Assembly (NCBI GenBank): GCA_029448655.1
Contig: JACCLO010000003.1
Span: 868,001-932,000 of the forward strand
Direction: 5' to 3'
DNA length: 64,000 nt
From: Wolfiporia cocos
Taxonomy: Eukaryota > Basidiomycota > Agaricomycetes > Polyporales > Phaeolaceae
In this document: piece after piece, positions 12,801-24,665 of the stretch
How the letters are laid out: every line of letters begins with the position of its first letter
How positions within the stretch are numbered: position 1 is the first letter of the stretch
Translations under genes and position numbers: made by a program
Notes under the pieces: generated by a model
Database searches by the model: none
The model's input: only the letters and a program-made list of their open reading frames with translations
Told to the model about the DNA's origin: nothing

Positions 12801-15760
12801 TTATGTCATACCTCATGGGATGGGGCGATACACGCCGCTCACATCGTTACGTACCAATCTACTGGTCATCGTTTGTCAGCACATTACTGCGGATCTTTCC
12901 TGAGCTGAGATATCGCAGTCGGTATGTCATCATGTTTGGTGTGCAGATTGTCGTAGATGTTCTGACATGTACTTATCAGTGCTGCAGTCCAAACACAAGA
13001 CATCAGCAATGAGAATGTGCCAAGTGTATCTGCTGAGAGGATGAACAGCACTGAGGGTGAACAGCAAGCAGACGATGCTGAGGTGAGTTTGAGTTTGATA
13101 GCGCAAGTCATACCACTCACATAAGACCGATGACACACATTAAGGATCAAAATGAAACTGCGACACTGGAGAGTGATAATGCTGGAAGGCTGATCATTCG
13201 GTGTCAAGTAACAGACTATCAATATCGCAGCAATGCTCAAGCAACATGGAATCTAGTTGATTTCTTCGTCAACTCATACGAGACAAATATACGTGCAGAA
13301 AACATTTTAGATGGCAATGATCGAACTACTACTCACACTCAAGCAGCTGGGCGTCCTCGCAACGAGCGTGTACGTTATCTCAGCAGTCATCCCAAGCACG
13401 AGAAGATCTGTCGTATCATACGGACACCTGGACACAGCACACTGCCAAATTTTGTCGGAAATTACTTTCCCAGACGGGATGATCCAGACGTGCATCAGTT
13501 CTATTGTGCATCAATGCTTCTACTGCTCAAACCATGGAGAAGCCTGGCAGACGACCTGAAGCCTCATTCGGAGTCATGGACAGAGGCATTTGATTCTTTC
13601 CTCGCATCATCTACACAGCGGACAAGAGATATCATTAGCAATATCCAATTCTTCCATGAGTGCAAGGCTGCCGCTCACGATCATCGAGAGGAGACCATTG
13701 GAGAGGAAACACATGTCCCATCAGGCAGCAATGAAACGTTCGACGACGAGGATCCGCTTGCAGATGTGATCAATGATTCCACTGATGGTGTCGACCCACT
13801 TGTTCATCCCGGTGTTATCGATCAAGCTGTTATGCACGGTTCGTTTGAGGAGGAGATGCACGGGCAATTGGCTGTTGAGCATGGAAAGCGAGCGGGGATA
13901 TTCGGTCATGACCTGCAGACATGGACTATACAGCACCACTCTGTCAGTTCTGCCACTGGGGATGATCTACGCAAGCTCCTGTCATGGACGAAGCAGATGG
14001 AAGCAGACGTTGCAGCGCAGAATGCAACGCACGAGGTACCGCAAGAAGACGAAACCGACCCGGCTGAAGTGACACGTCTAGCTGCTGATTCGTCACAGTC
14101 TCCCAGCGTCACCATTACAGCACCATTGTCTGAGACAGCTCTGACATCGGTCGACCCATCTCTGCTAAAGCCTGATCAGTTCCGTGCCTACGACATTATA
14201 ACCTGGCACCTTGATCAGACCCTAGCTGGGTTGGCAGCCCCACCTCTGCGAATGATTGTACATGGCGAGGGCGGAACTGGAAAGTCAAAAGTAATACAGA
14301 CAGTGACCGACTATTTTGCACAGCGCGGTGTGAAGCACCTACTCATGAAAGCGGCATACACCGGGGTCGCAGCATCTCTGATCGACGGGAAGACTACACA
14401 TTCAATTGGCATGATTTCACGCCAAGGCAATCTACTAACAGATGAGACCAAAGCCAAGCTAACGAAGTTCTGGAGAAATATCAAGTACCTTGTATTGGAC
14501 GAATGCTCAATGTTGTCTAAGACATTCCTAGCAACTCTGTCTCGGCGCATTGCGATTGGCAAGCAGAAGGAAGATGGTACTACATGCTCCGAGTCATTTG
14601 GGGGCGTGAGCATTATACTCTGTGGCGATTTTCATCAGTTCCCACCCGTCATATCTGCCCGTGGCGAGGCACTATATCACCCTGTCAATATGGTCAAAGA
14701 TTCTGCAGAAGCGCAGCTTGGACGGACCATATATGAAGAATTCTCACAAGTGGTGTTGCTGAAGGAACAGGTGCGCGTCACAGATGAGATCTGGCGCGAG
14801 TTCCTACGCCATCTACGTGACGGGCATGTACAGGAGAACCATTTACCTATGTTGAAGAAGCTAGTTCTATCAGGAACCGAGTGTGAACACACCGATTTCA
14901 ACACCGCACCCTGGAAGGATGCAGTACTTGTCACTCCACGCCACTCCGTCCGCAACCATTGGAACCGCTACGCACTTCGCAAACACTGCAAGGACTCGGG
15001 ACAGCGTTTGTTCAAATGCTCTGCAGAAGATACAATCGGCCGAAAGCCCCTTAGTGACCAAGAGCGAACGTTAGTGCAGCAGAGGGCCGCCAGACAGAAG
15101 CACAAGAGGAATAACCAAATAACCCTAGCTGACGAGATTGAGCTTGCAATAGGAATGAAGGTGATGGTCACAGACAACATAGAGACCGACCTAGATATAA
15201 CAAATGGAGCAAGGGGGGAAATCGTCGACATAATCCTTGATCCCCGAGAAGCAGCATTGCCAGAAGGATGCGAAGTGAAGCTCCGGTATCTACCATCATA
15301 TATCTTGGTCAAGTTAACGCGAACACGAGCAACTCGACTAGAGGGCTTGGGTGAGAACGTGGTTCCAATCCAAGTGAAGAAGAGGTCATTCAAGATCAGC
15401 TACCGGAGCGAAGAGGGCAAAACACTCACACGTACAGTCCAGCGGCGTCAATACGCTATCACGGCTGCATACGCCTTCACAGATTATCGTGCTCAAGGCC
15501 AAACACTCCCTTGTGTGATCGTTGACATTGCTACACCACCGACAGGCCGGGGACTCAGCCTTTTTAATCTGTATGTCGCGCTTTCTCGCAGTTCAGGGAG
15601 ACAGACAATCAGACTGCTACGGGATTTTGATGTCAATATCTTCCTGACTGGCCATGATCCAAGCCTGATGGACGAGGACGACAAGTTAGAAAGACTTAAT
15701 ATGGAGACTGCAAAGTGGTGGCAGAAGATGGGACGGGGCGGCGCTACCTCAACGTCTTGA
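9866..15760 (+). CDS. Helitron Rep-helicase (RepHel), 1,906 residues
   Basis: Rolling-circle transposase of the Helitron. Exons 9866-11075, 11130-12921, 12980-13082 and 13145-15760 total 5,721 bp, exactly 1,907 codons with stop. The N-terminal third resembles the DUF6570-type region of fungal Helitrons and contains a paired-cysteine stretch (ICAVCARW, HVCAVCLKSL). The Rep nuclease region has WITINPSDLDDP, the HUH motif GTLHLHMLLWL (about residue 730) and candidate nucleophile tyrosines in FYMVDYTAKKQ (about residue 900). The PIF1-type helicase region has Walker A GEGGTGKSK (about 1409), LVLDECSMLS, CGDFHQFPP and C-terminal YVALSRSSGRQTI. No stop or frameshift remains after splicing, so the element looks potentially autonomous. 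Confidence 0.92.
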
Positions 15761-16401
15761 TGCATTGTGCCGTGGGTGAGCGGTTAATCAGCCCAATGTT
15801 CTGAGCATCTCTGATATCACTATGTACAATACAAAGGTTCAGGGACGTGAGGAAGGCTTCAGATATAGGAAGGAGTAGCAGACTCACCGAAGATGTGATC
15901 TTCAGTTAGATCATTCCAGACCAAATACGGAGACAGGTATCATGTAGTGAATTCATCTATAAGCAGATGATGGAGAGGCACGTACCATCGCAGGTGTTAT
16001 CATGATACAATATGGCATGACATTCAATCACGCTGGACAATTGTAAGAAAGCGAATTGCATAATTTGAGATATAAGCCTTCATCGGACGATCTCAACGGT
16101 CGGTCCATCGTGCGCAAACTTGACTTCACACAGCACACGGGAGATAGATGAGAATGTGTCTTGGGTTGCGGAGTTCACGGAGGGACACAAGATGCACCTA
16201 CTCCGAGTCTAATGCGATTGATAAACCCCACCTGCTAGTAGCTGCAGTATATAACTAAGTGTACAGGATGACCGTGTAATCTACGAAGCACTGTAATGAG
16301 TTCTTGGGGTACAGACAATCCGATATGATACAGTATGCACACGACCAATAAATGATGCATCAATCGAGATCAGCGCGCACAGCCAAAATTATTGCGGCTG
16401 T
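15761..16401. other. Intergenic between convergent Helitron genes
   Basis: 640 bp between the stop of the Rep-helicase and the stop of the zinc-finger gene. AT-richer than the flanking genes; no ORF with a recognisable domain. It presumably holds both polyadenylation regions. Confidence 0.5.
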
Positions 16402-19230
16402 TCATGGTTTTGGTGCTTCGCAGGCGATACACTGTTGCATGCTGGACTGATTCCGGACCATGCAGATAGAACATTCCCATTCAGATGTCGCAGACGGCGG
16501 CACCAGACCAGCGGCAGCCCAATTAAATCCGGAGACCGGCGGTGGGGGCGACAGAGCAGAGGGAGCAGCAGACTCGCATGCGATACACTGTTGCGCGCTG
16601 GACTGGTTCCGAACCATGCAGGTAGAACATTCCCATTCAGATGTCGCAGACGGCGGCACCAGACCAGCGGCAGCCCAATTAAATCCGGAGACCGGCGGTG
16701 GGGGCGACAGAGCAGAGGGAGCAGCAGACTCGCATGCGATACACTGTTGCGCGCTGGACTGGTTCCGAACCATGCAGGTAGAACATTCCCATTCAGATGT
16801 CGCAGACGGCGGCGCCAGACCAGCGGCAGCCCAATTAAATCCGGAGACCGGCGGTGGGGACGACGGAGCAGAGGGAGCTGACGACGAAGAGGAAGATGCT
16901 GGGGGAGGAGATGAACCATTCTGCCGTGGCGCATCGCAGGTGATACACTTGACAGCAGAGTCGGGGCTCCGGAGCTGACAGAGTCCACAGATCCATTCAG
17001 GCTGTTTATCGAGAGCCACATTGGAAGTCGACAGAGATGGCGCCGCATGCTTCACAAAATTGTAGGTTGGGAGCGTATGAACGGGGACAGAAGAGGCGAA
17101 TTGCCATGCCTTTGTGAAGCGAGAGCCAGCACCAGGAGAGGGGGCCGAACACACCGAGAATTTATACCTAGGAAGCGCCTCGAGCGGGACCGAAGCCGCA
17201 CATTCTAGAGCCTTCGAGTTCAGAACAGTCTCCTGTTCACGTTGTTGACCGGAAGTCGACGCGCAAGACGTGACTGCGTCGCGAGCAAGGGTGGCGGGAG
17301 CGTGCACCGGAGTTAAGGGATGCTCCTGGCAGACCAGGTGGGCCTTTGCGGGAGCGTGCGCGTTCGCGGGATGCTCCTGGGCGCTGACGGGGACCATAGA
17401 GGCGGAGGGGGCGAGAGCGTGCGCTAGTGGGGGATACTCTTGAGAGGGGATCGATTCCGCAAGTTGGGGGACGGGAGCGTGCGCCATCGTTGAATCATGC
17501 TCCTGGCGTGAATCGGTCTCCTCCTCGCTGTCTTGGTCAATGGTAAAGCTGGTCCGCAATTTGCTGGGCTCGCGGGGCGCGTACGAGTTGCGCGTGAACG
17601 ATCGGTCAACGTGAGAACTTGAAGAACTGTTGATGACGGGGGAAGGCAGAAGGGGGGTGACGGCTGGGCCCGGGACGGGGGCGGGTGTAGGTGTAGATAC
17701 TGGTGGTGAGGTGGGGGTGCTTGGCCGTGACGGGTGCTCTACAATTTCCATGGGCTTCGTAACCGGTGCTGACGGTGCGTCGTCCATATCGACGTCGGCG
17801 ACTTCTGGTGACGGCGAACTATCCGAGTGGCCGTTTGGCGTTGAGCCGATTCTCCTCTTCTTCGGCTGAGAACCTTCGTCGTCGGCATCCTCTCCATCGT
17901 CACTGTCATCCAAACGACGCCGTGTCGACCGCCTTGACTTCTGACTAGAATTCGCGGCTGGGTTCAGGAACTTCGTGTTAGGATCCGGACGAGACCGTTT
18001 TGCTCCCTGCGAATGTGTGAGCTCGTACGCACGATACAGTATTGATAACTTACCTTCGGGACGGTCGCTTCGATGATCCTCTGCTCCGTAAGTCTTGGCT
18101 GTGACTGTTTCGCCCCTACTTCGAGATCCTTCATCTGCTGCCAAGTCCTTTTGAGTGGACGGAGCGAATCGATATCATCGACGTCGGGTGTCCGAGCTCC
18201 TTCCCACTCATATGGGTTGGCGACATCAGGCTCCTCGACTGAGTTCGTTACTTCGTTGACAATCTCGATGAAGGCCATGGTCGAATACAGAGGCATCTCA
18301 GGGCTTGGTGAGGGGTTAGGAGGCGAACGCTCCGGAGGACTCGATACCTCACGTTCAGAGACAATCGGCGCAGCATCAGGCAGGGGTTGCGAGGGGTCCG
18401 GAAGCGATGTAGGTGCAGCGTCGTTGTGAATAGCAACAGCAGAGGCGTCAGGCGCGGATTCATTCTGAGCAGGAGAGGCGGGACCGAAACAGTCTCTCTG
18501 TATAGCGGCGGCATCCGGCACGCGGGCTTTGATATTCGCCGTGGCGTTCTTGAACCATTCGATTTCAGCCAGAGCAGCGTCGCGGGCTGCTACGAATTCG
18601 GGAGTTGGCACAAGAGGTGCGACAGATTGGTCATCGTCTGCATTTCGAGTCGCCTCAATAGCTGCATCATGAGCGAGTCTCTGTTCATGAATGAACACAG
18701 GTTCAGGCTCTTTGAAAGAAGGGTCAGCAAAGGCCAGGGCTCGAATTGCAGTACTTACCGCGTTCCACCTCTCGCATAAGACCCTTAAATTCCATCACAT
18801 CCAAATCGTCATTACCTCGGCCGCGCAAGTACGCTTCCACATACGGAGTCGATTTCCCGTGAGCCTTGAGCTGATGCAAGAGCGTAACCGCGGGATATCG
18901 CCACTGCAGCCAGTATTCGAACTCATCTTGAAGCCATTCCTGGCTAGGACGCGGGAGAAACTCTGGAGCCGGGGGAAGTTGTTCGTATTCGTAAGGAGAG
19001 ATTTCCATATCGGCCGGTACTTGCCGAGGCAGGGTAGCTAGGAAGTTGTAGAAAGGACGGGCAGGGCGGCGGCAGGGCGGTGCAGGTTGTTCCACAACTT
19101 CGAGTTCCGGCTGAGGGACGTCTTCCATAATAGGCTCGAGCGCGGTGTCCGTGGGTTGTTCCGGGGCGAGTTCAGGCTGTTCAAGGACATTCTCGTATTC
19201 TCCAGGGACGGCAACAGTAGGCAATTCCAT
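16402..19230 (-). CDS. RanBP2-type zinc-finger, nucleoporin-like protein (Helitron cargo), 910 residues
   Basis: Exons 19230-18759, 18709-18054 and 18006-16402 total 2,733 bp with closed phases. The C-terminus carries four RanBP2-type zinc fingers (W-x-C-x2-C...N...C-x2-C): EWICGLCQLRSPDSAVKC, two copies of EWECSTCMVRNQSSAQQC and EWECSICMVRNQSSMQQC. Before them come two copies of an A-x-S-V-P-x-x-x-L-P-x-Y-x-F motif, KPSKLR-like EPSKLRTSF, a basic stretch (KRSRPDPN, PKKRRI) and long Pro/Ser-rich disordered linkers. In Nup153-type nucleoporins such zinc fingers bind Ran and similar motifs occur, so I infer a captured nucleoporin-like gene. The N-terminal 150 residues are unrecognised. The gene lies inside the Helitron boundaries and is convergent with the helicase. 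Confidence 0.7.
16425..16892 (-). repeat. Three 156 bp tandem repeats coding RanBP2 zinc fingers
   Basis: The run CGATACACTGTTGC starts at 16425, 16581 and 16737, giving a period of 156 bp or 52 codons. Each unit encodes one zinc finger plus a PPPVSGFNWAAAGL spacer. The units differ at few bases, pointing to recent expansion or gene conversion. The fourth, upstream finger is clearly diverged. Confidence 0.9.
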
Positions 19231-20094
19231 GCTAGTTCCAGCGAGCTGGGACGACGTGTATCAGTACGAGACGTAACTTTGCGGACGTGCAGGATGTGGC
19301 CGGGGTGAAAACGCGCGCGATTTGTGTCGAAATACGCGTTTTGCCTCCGAACGACGCAAACGGGCCGAAAAAAAAGTTGTAAACGCGTAGGAAAACCGCT
19401 CACCTGGTGACCACGCTCAACCAGTCTCCAAGCGGCTTCCACATATCCTGCATCCGGCCTGTAATCCTTGTTCGTAATAATCTCCTTTCCCCACGAGAAA
19501 AAGTCAGATAAACGTTTGAAGACACGCGTCGAAAAAGTAGGTGGTTCCTGCTACTTTGAGTTAGCCACATCCTGAAATCAAAAATACAAAACGCGTCGCT
19601 CACTTCGTAATCGGGGGGTTTTTCCGGCCGAAATTGGGGTAGAACGTTGTATCTGTGCGACCCACGCGTATCCGTACGCGTTGGTCCGCTCATTGCGCCA
19701 GACGGTACTCGAAACAGGCGGCGATCTTCGCAGGGAAGCTGATGCGCAGTGTCGAGGGGCGCACGTCACTGCGCTGATCTGACTGATAGACTGTGTGGCG
19801 CATTAAGCGCCAACGTGTGGGCGCTTGCTTGCCGTGCACTAAATGAATAAGTCTCCGCCCTGGAGAAGGAATATACCATAAGCAAGCTTAAATACTGAAC
19901 TAGACAACATATGGGCATAGCGACATTTCTCATAGAACAAAATGTGGTGATTTTTTAAAAATGCCATGTATGCGCTCACGGGGAGTCGAACCATCGTCAT
20001 CAAGCACATCACGTGCGTATGGGCGTCTGTTGGTCGAAACTGGCTTCATTTTGGGGGGTCAAGTCGACCTTCTCCTTGACAGTCGAAGGTAACA
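19231..20094. other. Helitron 3' region without a gene
   Basis: About 860 bp upstream of the zinc-finger gene up to the right Helitron end. It probably contains that gene's promoter. No coding sequence recognised. The last 30 bases contain the terminal hairpin. Confidence 0.45.
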
Positions 20095-20312
20095 CTGTTT
20101 GGCTGCTATACAGTTATTACGTAAGCTGAGAGTCCGATACTATGGTAAACCCTATAATGGGTGTAGGTGCGTGGCACAGAGTGTCCGGGGGGGATGGTAA
20201 CACGTGATAGGGTGTTCGGGGTCTTGCACGTGACTGCTTTAGGCGCGCGCTTAGATAAGATAAGGGTTCAGGCTCTAGTCACTAGCTAGGCGAAAGAAAT
20301 CGGCTTGTGACA
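20095..20312 (-). mobile_element. Solo Gypsy LTR, right part (split by Helitron)
   Basis: Continues the LTR begun at 7656, matching the remaining ~220 bases of the 40949 family LTR. It shares the runs CTTAGATAAGATAAGGGTT and ATCGGCTTGTGACA at its end. It is followed directly by the second ATAAC target-site duplication. Confidence 0.88.
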
Positions 20313-20337
20313 ATAACATAGTTTTGTTGCCACTTGC

Positions 20338-20879
20338 TGTTACGGATCGAATATCCGTTCAACGCAAAATAACTAAGTCGAGTTACTCAGCGTATCGAGT
20401 AGCGCACTACTCGTCGGACTCCTCTGAGTCAGAGCGTCGATATACAAGCTGCAGGCTTAATTGCTCAAGCCTTTGAGAACGAGTATAAGATCCTTGTATT
20501 CAACAAGGTCGAGCTGAGGAACTCGACCGATATTTACATCAGGTTATATACTGCGATCCGTTAATCGGGGTCATAGTGTCTTTGGTACTACTACTATTAA
20601 GTCCGTCGGGCTAACGATATAAGTAATAAAGGAGAAGCGTTGTGGTTGAGCACAACAAGAGACGAAACACGGAACTACTGTGGTTGGACACAGAATATCA
20701 GCTAGAACGAGATGCGAACACGGAGAATGGGCATAGGGTTGTTATACATGAAACAGGGCCTACGGTTGAGCGGAGGCCCCCTAGAAATAGAGCGCTGGGT
20801 ACAGCGGTTGAACGCTAAGTCCTCATACACAGTGAGGCGTCAAACGGATTATTCGAGTGTACCTGGTAGAACTGTAACA
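20338..20879. mobile_element. Solo LTR, family B (542 bp)
   Basis: Begins TGTTAC, ends GTAACA, and is flanked by perfect CTTGC duplications (20333-20337 and 20880-20884). The body is closely similar to the LTR at 37815-38923, including AGTAGCGCACTACT and GAGAACGAGTATAAGATCC. It sits inside tandem unit copy A, 20 bp right of the split LTR. An embedded ORF at 20712-21149 has no recognisable domain. Confidence 0.85.
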
Positions 20880-21383
20880 CTTGCTAGTGTACCTGAATGC
20901 TCTATAGCTCTTTTTTGTCACTTGTTGACTGGGAGCTGTGTCTCTCCTGAGTCCCCTTTACATTGTCAAAGTATTGCAGATTCTTGTCTGTCACAACATG
21001 AACTAGCGGCGATAATATTCCAAGAGCTCTCAGATCATCTCCTGTCTTCGTCAACTCCTATCATTTTACTCCATCAGTATTCTGCTGCTCTGCAGGAAGC
21101 TTTCAAGAACTTCCACGTATTGCCAACGAAATGCCCAAGGATGTTGTAACTGCGCTCTTGCTAGGTCGATTCACTGTGTTTCTCCCCCCCCCCAAAATAA
21201 GGAAATAAAAAATAAATGATCCTACATTTACTATACTCAAAAAAGTACATGTAACTAGGATTCCGAATGTCTGTCTATCCAATTTGTGATTGCCTCACTT
21301 ATGACTCGATTGACTCTGCACGCGCGCCGAAAGATTTGTGACCCACAAACGTAGCGGGTCATGCCGGAACCGGCGCTACTTCA

Positions 21384-22726
21384 TTATCTTACACCTCCCC
21401 TGCAAGATTTGCAAAGTCACATGACCTTCACATGGATTTCATGTGATCTGTTCCGTGACCATCGACGTTCCCTTTTTTCTTTGGTCAAACCTCGTCCTTA
21501 AGCTTGCTACCCTCCATCATAGTTCGGCTCTGTGTTTCCGGCTCTTTCTCGGGTTGCTCAGTTTTGATCTTGATCAATTCTGACCTTGCTGAATCCATCA
21601 TGTTATCGCATACTGCTCTATCTAAAAACATCACTCGTATGGTTTCCTCTTCGAGGGTCGCTGTTTCGTCCACATGTGGTGATTGTTCCCACCACAGGTG
21701 GATGGTATGAATTGTCCATGAGATTGCCAATTGGCTCCTTGTGACCTTACGATGCTTCCCTTGGTGCCGACTGGCTCTCTGCAGCAACAGTCCATATAAG
21801 CTCGTTCGTGATCTTGAAGCTAGCTCCGTCTGAGAGGGCGAGCTTGCCCCCAAACATCTCCTGGAAGTCCTCACTTTCTTCCTCATCAGGCGCGTCAATA
21901 GTGCTGCTGTACAATTACCTTGCCAGACTAATGATTTCTGTCCATTTCACTCCATGTCTCTGAATGCTTGTGCATGCACACATTTAATCACCGGTTCTCT
22001 GCATCTCTGCAGTTTTGAAAGTGTGGCCATGCCCTTTGCCGGATTTAGCACTTGAGCCTGACTGTGCCTTGGAATCCACTCCTGTTGTAGTTGGTGCCTC
22101 CTCTTCAACAGCTCCGCATGTGCTGCTGTCCCATGACACTGATGACTGTGATCTTCCTGTCGAGTTGGGAGTTACGGTGTCTCACGATCACTTCATATAA
22201 AATTTACCACAGCTGTTGATTTGCTATAACGTAGCTTTGTCGCCGCTTGCCGGTGAACTTGAATGCTCTATAGCTCTTTTTTGTCACTTGTTGACTGGGA
22301 GCTGTGTCTCTCCTGAGTCCCCTTTACATTGTCAAAGTATTCCCCATCACAACATGAACTAGTGGCGAGAATATTCCAAGAGCTCTCAGATCATCTCCTG
22401 TCTTCGTCAACTCCTATCATTTTACTCCGTCAGTACTGTGCTGCTCTGCAGGAGGCTTTCAAGAACTTCCACATATCGCCAACGAAACACCCAAGGATGT
22501 TGTAACTGCACTCTTGCTGAGTCAATTCACTGTGTTTCTCCCCCCTTCCCCCTAAAAAAAGTAATAATAATAATAAACGATCCTACATTTACTGTACTCA
22601 AAAAAGTACATGGAACTAGGATTCCGAACGTCAGTCTATGCAATTCGTGATCGCCTCTAACGACCCGATTGACTCTGCATGTGTGCCGCAAACGTAGCGG
22701 GTCATGCCGGAACCGGCGCTACTTCA
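21384..22726. repeat. Tandem 1.35 kb unit, copy B (uninterrupted)
   Basis: Directly follows copy A. Both copies end in CCGGAACCGGCGCTACTTCA. At 22198-22256 it keeps the arrangement that copy A had before the LTR and Helitron insertions, so it is a paralogous empty site. 22727-23031 shows no gene. Confidence 0.78.
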
Positions 22727-23031
22727 AAAGTGAATCGCTTACGACGTCACGTGGGCGCGTCATCCTGCTACTATCGGTCTGCTGCTCCAGTATCTCGCCT
22801 CGAATTACTTTTGGGATCAGAGCTTCCACTCGATGCAATCACACAGTACGATAGAACATAATCTACGCGAGTCCTCCGTCAACGTGACCACATTGAGTTG
22901 AGCATCAAATGTCAAATGTATAACATAACGTAGCGTATACCATAACGAGAGCACAATCCACGAGTCATGAACCAATTATCATGGGATCTCGCCCCCACCG
23001 TACCCGGAGGCCGCGCGGAATGCAAGCCAGC

Positions 23032-24665
23032 TCAGCTGGAAGAATGCTGGGGCGTGTGCACCTTCTTCTCGCCTGCGACCGGTGCCCCCGCTTCGCCTTG
23101 CTTCTGCTTCGCGCGAGAAGTGCGCACATGGTGGTGCTTGGATTTGCCAGACGCAGCCTCCGCGACCATTCTGTGAGCAGAATGAGGTTAGTATCAACTG
23201 ATGATATGTAAAGTCCTACCGCTCAAGCTCTCTCCGCTCCTCGTCTGATTCGTCCGGCATCGTCGACTTGAAGACGGCTCCCATGATGAGCAGGCCCTAT
23301 AACAATGACCTCAGTGGAGATCTCCACCGAGCCATCGGCTTCGCACACCTTAGCTCGGTTGTAGAGCACCTGATCCGATGCCTCGGGATCCTTGAGCACA
23401 TTGAATGTGCCTACCACCTAAAAATCGAACCAATCAACTCATCGTACGGAGCACAGCCCTGCTATCGTCGCTGACCTCTCTGAGAACCTGAACAACTTCG
23501 AACCGCGTGCCTCGCCATGACGCGAGCATGATCTGTCGCGTATACAGTCAGAATGGGTCATTCCAACAAACTGGCGATCACATACTTTGCCGGTGACATC
23601 TTCTTCCAACGCGCGCAATTCATCTTCCGGAACCTCACCTTTTGCCTGAAGTTTCTCCATTTCCTGAATTATCCTATTCAGCCATCCACTTCAACCCAAC
23701 TAGCCGTCAAATCTACCTGAATCACTTGCTGTACGCCGAGGCTGCCCAAATCACATCAGCTTAGGCTACGTCCAATCCGAGAATCCAATCCTTACGCGCT
23801 ACCTATAACACCCCATGCATCCTTTGCCACCGCACCCTTTTCCTTCAGCCGCGAGAAGAATCCTGGGCTGACATCGTCCATTAGGCTATAACTGCCATCT
23901 GCATCGAGTCGTCATACTCACATGCCCAGGAATTTTTAGACTTCAAATACGACGTCGCTTTCATGATGTACACATTCCCAATCGTGTGCAGGAGCTGTCA
24001 AACCGCTGAGCACGCAGAGCCAAGGGAGGACTCTACCAGCGTCGCGCCGCCAACCGCACAACGCACGCTACTCACCTCGACGCCAAAGCTCTCCAACTTG
24101 AGGTCGTCCGCCTCCCTGCGCATCTTCGCCTCGAACGCGACCGTCTCGGGATCCTCGCGTTCGCCCGGGTGCTTCGCCTCGACGAACGGGCGGAGTCGGT
24201 CCTTCAGCTTCTCCGTCAGCGCGCGCACCCGCTCCTCCATGTTCCGCCGCCGCTCCTCCTCGAGCTCCTGCAGCTTCTTCTTCTGCTCCGGCGTCATCTT
24301 CTCGCGCTTCTTCGCGTGTGTGTCCCGCCGCTCGCGCTCGCGCTCCCTTGGCGGCGGCGGCGACATCGCGCCCCGCGCGGGCGGCGTGTCGGACGGCGAG
24401 GGCGTGGGCGACCCCACGGGCGACCCCGCGCCCGCGCCGAGCGCCGCGCCGTTCGTCGCGACCCTGGGCTGCGGCTGCGCGGGCGGCTCGCCCGTGGGCG
24501 TGACGGCGAGCACGGGCGGGGTGCCTGCGGTGGGCGAGGCGGGGCCGTCGTTCATCTCGCGCTCGATCTCCGCCTTCTCCTCTTCGGTCATCATCGTCGT
24601 CGCGACGGACGTCATCTCCTTCATCAGCGAGATCTCGCCGATCTGCACGCGGGACGCGGGGCGCA
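23032..24665 (-). pseudogene. DnaJ X-domain protein (Djp1/Caj1-like), J domain missing
   Basis: The family is cytosolic Hsp40 co-chaperones with an N-terminal J domain and a C-terminal X domain. The minus strand shows IGEISLMKEMTSVATTMMT, a charged coiled coil (KKREKMTPEQKKKLQELEEE), LLHTIGNVYIMKATSYLKSK, PGFFSRLKEKGAVAKDAWG, MEKLQAKGEVPEDELRALEE, the ASWRGTRFEVVQVLRE region, DQVLYNRAK and a C-terminus ending HTPQHSSS. The J domain that should precede IGEISLMKEM is absent: the next recognisable sequence upstream is the end of the phenol hydroxylase at 25016. A one-base deletion in the A-run near 23930 also breaks the frame after YLKSK. I infer a 5'-truncated relic left by a rearrangement. Confidence 0.75.

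Larger units (their letters stand above)
7812..20095 (+). mobile_element. Helitron, about 12.3 kb, with three intact genes
   Basis: The boundaries follow from the LTR it interrupts: homology stops after TGTTTGTAC near 7811 and resumes at TGTTTGGC near 20096. No extra target duplication is seen, as expected for Helitrons. It contains a Rep-helicase on the plus strand and two minus-strand genes. A hairpin lies near each end: GCCGA/TCGGC at 7820-7835 and ACCTTC/GAAGGT at 20067-20090. The 3' end reads GGTAACAC rather than the canonical CTRR, so the exact termini and the subclass are uncertain. The stretch 7836-8368 shows no gene. Confidence 0.8.
6880..21383. repeat. Tandem 1.35 kb unit, copy A (interrupted by later insertions)
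   Basis: Copy A is made of 6880-7655, 20313-20337 and 20885-21383, separated by a split LTR with a Helitron and by a solo LTR. It matches the uninterrupted copy B segment by segment. For example, the run GTCACATGACCTTCA is followed by similar sequence at 6920 and 21418, and GAATGCTCTATAGCTC occurs at 20895 and 22261. Short ORFs in the unit (for example minus strand 7141-7326 and 21485-21898) resemble one another but show no known domain. The unit may be an old non-autonomous element. Confidence 0.75.

Noticed and set aside
16435..16978. Plus-strand ORFs of 148 and 172 codons over the zinc-finger repeats
   Set aside because: They are antisense shadows of the repeated minus-strand coding sequence.
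20894..22726. The repeats 20894-21383 and 22260-22726 as LTRs of one short element (they begin TG and end CA)
   Set aside because: No target duplication, and the segment between them is itself repeated at 6880-7655. The order internal-repeat-internal-repeat fits a tandem duplication better.
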